Positions 9,669 through 16,187 of a stretch of 19,735 nt of DNA are shown in pieces. Positions within the stretch are counted from its first letter, which is position 1, and the number at the start of each line of letters is the position of its first letter. The notes under the pieces were generated by a model. The model made no database searches and was not told the DNA's origin. It worked only from the letters and a program-made list of their open reading frames with translations. A program made the position numbers and the translations under genes. Source of the stretch: Olsenella uli (lineage in GTDB: Bacteria > Actinomycetota > Coriobacteriia > Coriobacteriales > Atopobiaceae); NCBI RefSeq assembly GCF_901212675.1, contig NZ_CAAKOQ010000049.1, forward strand, positions 30,826 through 50,560. The letters are read 5' to 3'.

Positions 9669-11183
9669 ATGAGGAATGGCGTCATCATCGACGAAAAGGA
9701 CAACGTCGTCGTTGCCATTCACGAGCTTGAGGCTGGTACTGACGTCGCCTATCCGCTGCCTGGCGGAGGCGAGGGCCATGTCGTGACTCGCGAGCACATT
9801 CCACTGTTCCACAAGATTGCTCGCACGGATATCAAGCGTGGCGAGAAGGTCATGAAGTACGGTGAGTACATCGGCGTCGCCACCGCCGATATCGCGGCGG
9901 GCGAGCATGTGCACACGCACAACTGTGCCAGCTCCGATGAGCTCAAGGACACGGACGCCAACGATGTGGCCTCCGCCGCCTCCGATGTCATTTCTCCCGC
10001 GGCCGCGCCTACGTCCACCCGCACCTTCCGCGGCTACCGTCGTGCGGACGGCCAGGTGGGCATCCGCAACCACGTGCTCGTCCTTCCCACGAGCATCTGC
10101 GCCTCCGACACCACGGAGCGCATCGCCCGCGCCGTCACCGGCTGCGTGACGTTCCACAACCAGAATGGCTGCAGCCAGGTCAACGTCGACCAACAGCTCA
10201 CGATCGACACGCTCGCCGGCCTTGCCGCCAACCCCAACGTCAACGCGGTACTGGCCGTGTCTCTTGGCTGCGAGGGCTGCCAGAACGACCTGGTCGTCGA
10301 TGCCATTCGCAAGCGTACCAACAAGTCCATTCGCTCGCTGATCATCCAGGAGGTCGGCGGCTCCATCAAGGCCGTTGACGAGGGTACGCGCATCGCCCGC
10401 GAGCTCGTCCGCGAGGCAAGCCTGTGCGAACGCGAGGACGTGCCGGTCTCCGAGCTCATCTTCGGCACCAACTGCGGCGGCTCCGACACCTCCAGCGGCC
10501 TGGGGTCCAACCCGCTGATCGGTGAGGTCTCCGACTGGCTGGTCGCCCAGGGTGCCACGACGGTGCTGTGCGAGACCCCGGAGCTCTTCGGCGGCGAGCA
10601 CATCCTGGCTCGTCGCGCCGCCACGCCCGAGGTGGGCGAGCAGGTCCTCAAGATCGTGCGCGACTACGAGAAGTACGTGCAGTCCTTTGGCGCCGAGATG
10701 CGCGAGGGTAACCCCAGCCCCGGCAACATGGCGGGCGGGCTCACGACCCTCGAGGAGAAGTCCCTCGGCTGCATCCACAAGGCGGGTCACAGCCCCATCA
10801 ACGCCGTCTATCCCTATGCGGCGAAGCTCAAGAGCCACGAGGGCCTCGTTGTCATGGACACGCCGGGCAACGATCCCTCCAGCGTGGGCGGCATCATCGC
10901 CGGTGGCTGCCAGCTCGTAATCTTCTCCACCGGTCTGGGCACGCCCACGGGCAACGCCATCGCGCCGGTGCTGCGCATCACGGCCAACGGTCGCACGGCC
11001 CAGACCATGGCCGACAACATCGATGTCGATGTTCAGGCGACGATCTATGGCCCCGAGACGATGGAGCAGCTGCGCGACAGGCTCATCGACCATATCATCC
11101 GAGTCTGCAACGGCGAGCCCACATGTGCCGAGGCGCTCGGCTACACCGAGACGGCTCTTCCACACCTCTGCAACTACATGTAG
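9669..11183 (+). CDS. UxaA-family sugar-acid dehydratase (probable L-fuconate dehydratase)
   Basis: The 504-residue protein is a full-length altronate/galactarate dehydratase family member. An N-terminal SAF domain (about 1-88, with the HTHN motif at 82-85) is joined by an Ala/Ser/Asp-rich linker (about 90-118) to the catalytic domain. The latter has GxxRADGQVGIRNHVLVLP, NQNGCSQ (Cys168), SLGCEGCQ (Cys201, Cys204), FGTNCGGSDTSSGL, ETPELFGGEH and EEKSLGCIHKAGHSP; the cysteines are likely iron ligands. The start at 9669 has a GAGGAGAGG ribosome site; the frame is open upstream to 9585 but that part lies in the leader. In C. jejuni the two domains are, from memory, separate genes (Cj0482/Cj0483). 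Context indicates L-fuconate to 2-keto-3-deoxy-L-fuconate; altronate or galactarate remain alternatives. Confidence 0.9.
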   Translation: MRNGVIIDEKDNVVVAIHELEAGTDVAYPLPGGGEGHVVTREHIPLFHKIARTDIKRGEKVMKYGEYIGVATADIAAGEHVHTHNCASSDELKDTDANDVASAASDVISPAAAPTSTRTFRGYRRADGQVGIRNHVLVLPTSICASDTTERIARAVTGCVTFHNQNGCSQVNVDQQLTIDTLAGLAANPNVNAVLAVSLGCEGCQNDLVVDAIRKRTNKSIRSLIIQEVGGSIKAVDEGTRIARELVREASLCEREDVPVSELIFGTNCGGSDTSSGLGSNPLIGEVSDWLVAQGATTVLCETPELFGGEHILARRAATPEVGEQVLKIVRDYEKYVQSFGAEMREGNPSPGNMAGGLTTLEEKSLGCIHKAGHSPINAVYPYAAKLKSHEGLVVMDTPGNDPSSVGGIIAGGCQLVIFSTGLGTPTGNAIAPVLRITANGRTAQTMADNIDVDVQATIYGPETMEQLRDRLIDHIIRVCNGEPTCAEALGYTETALPHLCNYM

Positions 11184-11280
11184 CGGACGCTCTCCAAGGT
11201 CCTGGGATTCACGTCGCCCCTCATGGGACGGGTCTCGGGCGAGGGCTGTGAGGCCTGGCATCCGGCGTCAGGCGCAAGGA

Positions 11281-11304
11281 ATCACCGCGGAGCCATCCGC
11301 GTGA
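11281..11304 (+). other. Hairpin in the 198-bp gap after the dehydratase gene
   Basis: ATCAC-C-GCGGA pairs with TCCGC-GTGAT around the loop GCCA: 10 bp with one bulged C. A second small stem, CCGAT/ATCGG, lies further downstream near 11322-11337. No T-run follows, so processing, attenuation or mRNA stabilisation between genes is more likely than termination. No small gene is evident in the gap. Confidence 0.4.
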
Positions 11305-11381
11305 TGGATACGGCGCGACTTCCGATCGCGCTATCGGCAAACCCGGGGGCGAGACACCCGGAACAGGAAAGGGAGTACATC

Positions 11382-12173
11382 ATGGATCTGCATCTCGAGG
11401 GCAAGGTCGTTTTCGTCACCGGCGGCTTCAAGGGCATCGGCAAGGGCATCGCCCTTCAGCTCGCTCGTGAGGGCGCCATTCCCGTGGTCCTGAACCGCAA
11501 GGACGGTGTCGAGGACGAGTTCCGTGCCGAGATCTCCGAGATCACCGACACGTTCGAGACCTACTACATCGACCTCAACAACACCGACGAAATCAAGCCC
11601 ATCGTCGAGGACGTCTACAAGAAGTACGGCCACATCGACGGTGTCGTGAACAACGCCGGTCGCAACGACAACCTCGACCTCGAGACCACGAGCTGGCAGG
11701 ACTTCGAGAAGTCCATTCACGGCAACCTCACGCACTACTTCGAGCTCGTTCACGTCACCTGCCCCTACCTCAAGGAGAGCAAGGGCGCGATTGTGAACAT
11801 CGCCTCCAAGGTCGCCCTCACCGGCCAGGGCAAGACGACGGCTTACGCCGCCGCCAAGGGCGCTATCCTCGGCCTCACCCGCGAGTGGGCCGCCGCCCTC
11901 GTCCACGACTCCGTGCGCGTCAATGCCATCGTCGTCGCCGAGGCCTGGACGCCGCTGTACGCCAACTGGATCAAGACCTTCGGTGACGAGGAGGCCCAGC
12001 AGAAGCGCCTCTCCCTCATCACGGACCGCATCCCGCTGGAGCACCGCATGACCTCCACCGAGGAGATCGCGGACACTGCGTGCTTCCTGCTCTCCGACCG
12101 CTCCAGCCACACCACCGGCCAGTGGTGCAACGTCGACGGCGGTTACGTCAACCTCGACCGCGCGCTTGACTAG
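11382..12173 (+). CDS. SDR-family dehydrogenase (probable L-fucose dehydrogenase)
   Basis: The 263-residue classical short-chain dehydrogenase has the cofactor motif TGGFKGIG (13-20), NNAG (90-93), Asn115 and the catalytic Ser142-Tyr155-Lys159 set (YAAAK). ATG at 11382 has GGGAG 6 nt upstream; the open frame back to 11223 is rejected as it lacks SDR sequence and crosses the hairpin region. By position and family it matches FucX (Cj0485) of C. jejuni, which oxidises L-fucose to L-fucono-lactone with NAD(P)+. The residue after the first strand is Asn38-Arg39, so cofactor preference is not clear-cut. It could alternatively oxidise a sugar acid. The gap to fucP is 27 bp. Confidence 0.88.
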   Translation: MDLHLEGKVVFVTGGFKGIGKGIALQLAREGAIPVVLNRKDGVEDEFRAEISEITDTFETYYIDLNNTDEIKPIVEDVYKKYGHIDGVVNNAGRNDNLDLETTSWQDFEKSIHGNLTHYFELVHVTCPYLKESKGAIVNIASKVALTGQGKTTAYAAAKGAILGLTREWAAALVHDSVRVNAIVVAEAWTPLYANWIKTFGDEEAQQKRLSLITDRIPLEHRMTSTEEIADTACFLLSDRSSHTTGQWCNVDGGYVNLDRALD

Positions 12174-12200
12174 ACGGCGGTTTGAGAAGGGGAGCTTCGA

Positions 12201-13457
12201 ATGTCTGATTCCACCAAGAAGACAAGCACCAAGGGAGCTGCGGCCACCGTTGCCATCGTCCTCGTGACGTCGCTGTTCTTCGTCTGGGGCCTGGCCATGA
12301 ACCTGGTCAGCGCGCTGAACGCCCCGCTCGCGAACTACCTCGAGTTGACGACGACCCAGACCTCGCTCATGCAGGTCGCCTACTACGGCGCTTACTTCGT
12401 CATGGCCATTCCGGCCGGCGCGATTGCCAAGAAGTATGGCTACAAGGGAGGCGTCATCGCCGGCCTTGCCCTGTTCGTGATTGGCTCCATCATCACGGTG
12501 CCCGCCACCAACGCCGCCTCGTTCGGCCTGTTCCTCGTCTCCACGTTCGTCGTCGCCGCTGGCGCCACCACGCTCGAGGCCAACTGCAACCCCTACATCA
12601 CCAAGCTCGGTGACGAGAAGCACGAGTCCATGCGACTGAACCTCGCCCAGTCCTTCAACGGCGTTGGCTCCATCGTCGGACCGCTCATCATGGCCCAGAT
12701 TCTGAGCACGACGGTCGCCGTTGGCCAGCCGGGCTTCGCTGAGGCCAAGGCCGCCTTCCTTGGCAGCACCCGTGGCATCTACATCGTCATCGCCATCGCG
12801 CTTGCCATCATGACTGCCGTGTTCGTGTTCGTGAAGCTGCCCACGCCGCCGAGCGACATCGAGGAGGCGGGTTCCGAGAAGGCCGCAAAGGGTGGTGCCC
12901 TCAAGAAGCCCTACTTCAAGCTTGGCGTGCTCGCCGAGTTCTTCTACGTGGGCATTCAGACGGTTGGCTTCTCCCTGTTCGCGACCTATGCAACCAAGGT
13001 TGCCGGTCTTGAGATGAGCCTGGCTACGGGTCTCGTGAGCGCCCTGTCGCTGCTGTTCACCATCGGCCGCTTTGGCTCCACGCCGCTTTTGGCCAAGAAG
13101 GACCCGGGCAAGCTGCTCGGCATCTATATGTCGGGTGCTGCCATCTGCTTCTTCCTGGTCTTCCTGAACCTCGGCGTCGTGTCTGTCGCCGCCTTCGTCA
13201 TCGCATACCTGTTCATGTCCATCGGCTATCCGACGATCTTCTCGCTGTCGCTGCGTGGCATGAGCGGCAACGAGACCAAGACGGGTTCGTCCATCATCAC
13301 GATGTCCATCGTGGGCGGCGCCATCATCCCGGTCATCGTCAGCGCCATCGGCGACGCCTGCGGCCTGCCGATCGCCATGCTCGTCACCGTTCCCTGCCTT
13401 GCCTACTGCGCCTGGTACGGCTTCGCGGGCTCCAAGATCGGTTTTGAGAGGGAGTAA
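12201..13457 (+). CDS. fucP: FucP-type L-fucose/H+ symporter (MFS)
   Basis: The 418-residue protein is a 12-helix permease of the fucose:H+ symporter family, importing sugar unphosphorylated. Typical segments are SLFFVWGLAMNL (25-36), LMQVAYYGAYFVMAIPAG, TTLEANCNPYITKLG (Glu127, equivalent to E. coli FucP Glu135), RLNLAQSFNGVG (Asn154, equivalent to Asn162) and the C-terminal FMSIGYPTIFSLSLRGM and GSSIITMSIVGGAIIPV. By alignment to E. coli FucP recalled from memory, the proton-relay Asp46 is Ser37 here. Substrate or coupling could therefore differ. AAGGGGAG precedes the ATG by 6 nt. Tight spacing on both sides puts it in the operon. Family certain, fucose specificity by context. Confidence 0.9.
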   Translation: MSDSTKKTSTKGAAATVAIVLVTSLFFVWGLAMNLVSALNAPLANYLELTTTQTSLMQVAYYGAYFVMAIPAGAIAKKYGYKGGVIAGLALFVIGSIITVPATNAASFGLFLVSTFVVAAGATTLEANCNPYITKLGDEKHESMRLNLAQSFNGVGSIVGPLIMAQILSTTVAVGQPGFAEAKAAFLGSTRGIYIVIAIALAIMTAVFVFVKLPTPPSDIEEAGSEKAAKGGALKKPYFKLGVLAEFFYVGIQTVGFSLFATYATKVAGLEMSLATGLVSALSLLFTIGRFGSTPLLAKKDPGKLLGIYMSGAAICFFLVFLNLGVVSVAAFVIAYLFMSIGYPTIFSLSLRGMSGNETKTGSSIITMSIVGGAIIPVIVSAIGDACGLPIAMLVTVPCLAYCAWYGFAGSKIGFERE

Positions 13458-13462
13458 GCATC

Positions 13463-14260
13463 ATGTCTGATCTCAAGGTTGTTGATTCCCACTTCCACGT
13501 GTGGAACCTCGATACGCAGGAGCTCCCGTGGCTTGACGGCACCGACGGCACCATCACGAACACCTACACGGTGCCCGACCTCGTGGCCGAGTATGCCCGT
13601 CAGGCCGGCGTGGAGTTCGTCGGTGGCGTGTACGTCGAGGTGGACTGCGCCGACCACGAGGCCGAGGACAAGATTGCCTACGACCTCAAGGCCGCCCATC
13701 CCAAGATGCTCGCGTGCATGCTTCGAAGCGACGTCTCGCCCTGGATGCGCATCCCGGCGTTTGCCGCCGGCATCCGCGAGCCGCTCCACATCGACTCCGA
13801 GCCCAAGGGTCGCTGCCTCGAACCCACGTTCGTCGAGGGCCTTCACACGCTGGCCGCCAAGGGCCTGCCGTTTGAGTCCTGCAACCGCGTGAACGAGCTC
13901 GAGGACGCCTACGAGGCATTCGCCCAGGCACCCGAGGAAACTGTCATCCTGAACCACCTCGGCAATGTCGAGGCGCTCACGCCGGAGTGGTGCGCGGTCA
14001 TGAAGAAGTTCGCGACCCTGCCGAACCTCTACGTGAAGGTCTCTGGCTTCGCCACGGCCGACAAGCAGTTCGTCTCCGAGCTGCTCAAGTTCACGCGCGA
14101 CACGTTCGATCCCAAGAAGCTGCTGTACGCCTCCAACTGGCCCGTCGTGAAGCTCTACAGCTCCTTCGACGAGCACTTCCAGACGCTGCGTGACGCCTTT
14201 GGCGACGACGAGGACTTCTTCATGAACAACGCCGTGCGCGCGTACGGTCTCAGGTTCTAG
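13463..14260 (+). CDS. Amidohydrolase-family lactonase (probable L-fuconolactonase)
   Basis: The 265-residue TIM-barrel protein of the COG3618/PF04909 amidohydrolase family should open L-fucono-lactone to L-fuconate in the cytoplasm. It begins with VVDSHFHVW (His10 and His12, metal site), has NHLGN (His165) after strand 5, and ends with the segment YASNWPVV (223-229). The usual SDWP aspartate is Asn225 here, a change also known in a SNFP-type subgroup. It starts 5 bp after the fucP stop, with GAGAGGGAG as ribosome site, so the two are surely co-transcribed. The order SDR, FucP, amidohydrolase equals Cj0485-Cj0487. It could hydrolyse related 6-deoxy or arabinono lactones as well. Confidence 0.87.
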   Translation: MSDLKVVDSHFHVWNLDTQELPWLDGTDGTITNTYTVPDLVAEYARQAGVEFVGGVYVEVDCADHEAEDKIAYDLKAAHPKMLACMLRSDVSPWMRIPAFAAGIREPLHIDSEPKGRCLEPTFVEGLHTLAAKGLPFESCNRVNELEDAYEAFAQAPEETVILNHLGNVEALTPEWCAVMKKFATLPNLYVKVSGFATADKQFVSELLKFTRDTFDPKKLLYASNWPVVKLYSSFDEHFQTLRDAFGDDEDFFMNNAVRAYGLRF

Positions 14261-14270
14261 GCGACCGCCT

Positions 14271-14304
14271 GGCCCGGACGCCCCTCGGCGCCCGGGCCAT
14301 TTTC
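14271..14304 (+). terminator. Intra-operon terminator/attenuator hairpin
   Basis: GGCCCGG (14271-14277) pairs with CCGGGCC (14292-14298). After an A/C mismatch the stem continues CGCC/GGCG around the loop CCTC, and ATTTTC follows. This looks like a weak intrinsic terminator between the lactonase and mutarotase genes. It may lower expression of the distal genes or stabilise the proximal mRNA. Confidence 0.6.
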
Positions 14305-14332
14305 ACCATCCGTTTTAGAAAGGGAGCACATC

Positions 14333-14788
14333 ATGCTGAAGGGTATTTCTCCGGTCCTGCCTCCAGAGCTTCTCTCGATTCTGTGCGAGATGGGACATGG
14401 TGACACGCTCGTGATCGCTGACGGCAACTTCCCGGCAGCCTCCATTGCTAAGGACTCCAAGCTCGTTCGCTGTGACGGCCATGGCGTTCCTGAGATTCTC
14501 GAGGCCATCCTCAAGCTCGTCCCGCTCGACCAGTACGTCGAGAAGCCGGTCACGCTCATGGACGTCGTCCCCGGTGACGACTGCGAAACCCCGATTTGGG
14601 ACACCTACAAGGACCTCGTCGCCAAGGTCGACGAGCGTGGCGCGGGCGTCATCGGCACCATTGACCGCTTCCCGTTCTACGACGAGGCCAAGAAGGCCTA
14701 CGTCGTGATCGCCACGAGCGAGCGCGCCCAGTATGCTAACGTCATCCTGCAGAAGGGCGTCGTCTACGAGAGCGAGAAGATAGACTAA
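14333..14788 (+). CDS. fucU: L-fucose mutarotase, RbsD/FucU family
   Basis: The 151-residue cytosolic protein interconverts alpha and beta anomers of L-fucose, supplying the form used by the dehydrogenase. It matches the FucU type: MLKGISPVLPPELL, EMGHGDTLVIADGNFPA with the catalytic His22 and Asp24, a FYDEAKKAYVVIATSERAQYANVILQKGVV C-terminal block, and the usual length. AAAGGGAG precedes the ATG. It lies 72 bp after the lactonase gene, beyond a terminator-like hairpin. FucU is normally found with the phosphorylating FucIKA pathway; here it accompanies the oxidative one. C. jejuni uses a different mutarotase family at the comparable position (from memory), so recruitment may be independent. 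Confidence 0.95.
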   Translation: MLKGISPVLPPELLSILCEMGHGDTLVIADGNFPAASIAKDSKLVRCDGHGVPEILEAILKLVPLDQYVEKPVTLMDVVPGDDCETPIWDTYKDLVAKVDERGAGVIGTIDRFPFYDEAKKAYVVIATSERAQYANVILQKGVVYESEKID

Positions 14789-14867
14789 GGGCCTGGTTAG
14801 AGCTGGTAGTTGTTCGTGGGGCCGGCGTTTCGTACGCTCGTCCCCGGGTCTATTTTGGAATGTAGTA

Positions 14868-14898
14868 CTGGGGCAGCAGAGATAGCCTTCGCCCCCAG
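14868..14898 (+). other. Stem-loop before the aldolase ribosome site
   Basis: CTGGGGC (14868-14874) pairs with GCCCCCAG (14891-14898) with one bulged C and a 16-nt loop. An A-rich stretch then leads to the ribosome site AAAAGGG. It lies in the 131-bp gap between fucU and the aldolase gene, which shows no other clear element. It may influence mRNA stability or translation. Confidence 0.3.
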
Positions 14899-14919
14899 AA
14901 AACCAGAAAAAAGGGTTGC

Positions 14920-15801
14920 ATGATGTTCGAGGGTATATTCTGTCCGTCCATCACCATTACCGATGATGAGGGCAACATCGATTTCGATTCGTGGGGCAAG
15001 CACCTTGATCACCTTGCCGACGCCGGTCTCGACGGTGTTCTGATCTTTGGCAGCATCGGCGAGTTCTACAGCGTCTCGCTCGAGGACAAGAAGGCAGTGT
15101 GCGACTTTGTCGCGAAGCGCGTGGGCGGCCGCATGAAGGTCTTCATCGGCGTGGGCGACACGAACTACGCCAACGTCCTGGAGCTCACGCGCTATGCCGA
15201 GAAGGCAGGTGTGGACGCGGTGCTCGCCGTGTCCCCGTACTATTTTGGCCCGAGCGCTCCCACGGCCGAGAAGTACTTCGGCGGCATCGCCGAGGCCACG
15301 AAGCTCCCGGTCATTCTCTACAACTTCCCGGCGCGTACCGGCACCGACCTCACGCCCGAGCTCGTTGCCTCCCTCGCCTCCAAGTACCCCAACATCTGTG
15401 GCATTAAGGACACCGTGGACACGATCAGCCACACGCGCAAGGTCATTCACGCCGCGCGTGCCGTGAACCCCGAGTTCTCCGTGTTCTCCGGCTTTGACGA
15501 GTACTACCTGGTCAACCGCGTGAGCGGTGGCAACGGCGTTGTGTGCGGCCTCACGAACGTGGAGCCCGAGCTGTTTGCCAAGATGCACGCCGCCTACCAG
15601 GCCGGCGACTTTGCCACCGCCGTGTCGTGCGCCGAGCGCATCTCCAAGCTCATGGCCGTCTATGACGTGTGCGACCTGTTCGTCTCGGCCATCAAGGCTG
15701 CCGTGAAGGTCAATGGCCTGCCCATCTCCACGAAGGTCTTCGAACCGGCCATCCAGGCCACCGAAGCCGACGAGGCTGCCATAGCGGAGTTGCTGGCGTA
15801 G
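14920..15801 (+). CDS. DapA-family aldolase (probable 2-keto-3-deoxy-L-fuconate aldolase)
   Basis: The 293-residue class I aldolase of the dihydrodipicolinate synthase/N-acetylneuraminate lyase superfamily has GSIGEFYSVS (44-53, the family GTTGE position), SPYYFGPS, VILYNFPARTG (Tyr134) and the Schiff-base Lys163 in NICGIKDTVDT. The family includes keto-deoxy sugar-acid aldolases; in this operon cleavage of 2-keto-3-deoxy-L-fuconate to pyruvate and L-lactaldehyde is expected, as reported for anaerobic fucose pathways (C. jejuni Cj0481 type). A housekeeping DapA role is unlikely given the context. Two adjacent ATGs (14920, 14923) both fit the ribosome site. It is followed by a decayed paralogue. 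Confidence 0.88.
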   Translation: MMFEGIFCPSITITDDEGNIDFDSWGKHLDHLADAGLDGVLIFGSIGEFYSVSLEDKKAVCDFVAKRVGGRMKVFIGVGDTNYANVLELTRYAEKAGVDAVLAVSPYYFGPSAPTAEKYFGGIAEATKLPVILYNFPARTGTDLTPELVASLASKYPNICGIKDTVDTISHTRKVIHAARAVNPEFSVFSGFDEYYLVNRVSGGNGVVCGLTNVEPELFAKMHAAYQAGDFATAVSCAERISKLMAVYDVCDLFVSAIKAAVKVNGLPISTKVFEPAIQATEADEAAIAELLA

Positions 15802-15817
15802 TAGCGTCGCCTCCATG

Positions 15818-16187
15818 TCTGGGGTGCGCCCCGGCTTCAAGGTCTTCATCGGGTTCGACAACAACCCCGTCCCCGTCGTGATGGCTGGGGTACCGGCGTT
15901 ATCGTCGCCATCTCAAACATGTCGCCCGAGCTGTGTGCCGCATGGGTGCACAGCTCGGGCGCGTGTAGTACTTTGCGAAGGTCGCGCGCATCTACAAGAA
16001 GGTCTGCGAGCTCATGGGCATATACTCCGCGACCACGTCGTTCATGCCCGCAATGAAGCACGTTCATGGCCTGCGGGGGAGGGGCATGACAGACGTCGTG
16101 CGCCTGCCGGCCGTAAGGGTTGGCGAGCGCGAGGCCGCGCTCGCCAAGGAATTTGCCGACGTAGCAGAAGGGGAGTGCCATGTCTAA
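15818..16187 (+). pseudogene. Decayed second DapA-family aldolase (C-terminal remnant)
   Basis: Three frames in succession read like the C-terminal third of a DapA-family protein. Frame 1 (from about 15830) gives FKVFIGFDNN...VVMAG; frame 2 (from about 15890) gives GTGVIVAISNMSPELCAAW; frame 3 (from about 15970) gives FAKVARIYKKVCELMGIY, PAMKHVHGLRG and VVRLPAV, ending at TAA 16185-16187. At least two frameshifts are needed, and frame 3 has an upstream stop near the join. The remnant starts 16 bp after the intact aldolase and overlaps the EIIC start by 8 nt. Its residues differ from the intact copy, so it is a distinct paralogue rather than a recent duplicate. The N-terminal two thirds, including the Schiff-base region, are gone. 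Confidence 0.8.
15924..15960 (+). repeat. Perfect 12-bp hairpin within the aldolase remnant
   Basis: GCCCGAGCTGTG (15924-15935) is perfectly complementary to CACAGCTCGGGC (15949-15960) around a 13-nt loop. It sits at the second frame break of the pseudogene. No T-run follows. It might serve as a processing or partial termination site between the aldolase and EIIC genes. Confidence 0.55.

Noticed and set aside
9387..11261. 624-residue open frame on the minus strand
   Set aside because: It is antisense to the UxaA-type gene, and its C-terminal part would cross the divergent promoter region.
11223..11381. N-terminal extension of the SDR protein
   Set aside because: The extra 53 residues have no SDR character, and a good ribosome site lies before ATG 11382.
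16021..16026. TATACT as a -10 box for the EIIC gene
   Set aside because: No -35 lies at 16-18 bp, and the bases encode part of the conserved-looking GIYS segment of the aldolase remnant.
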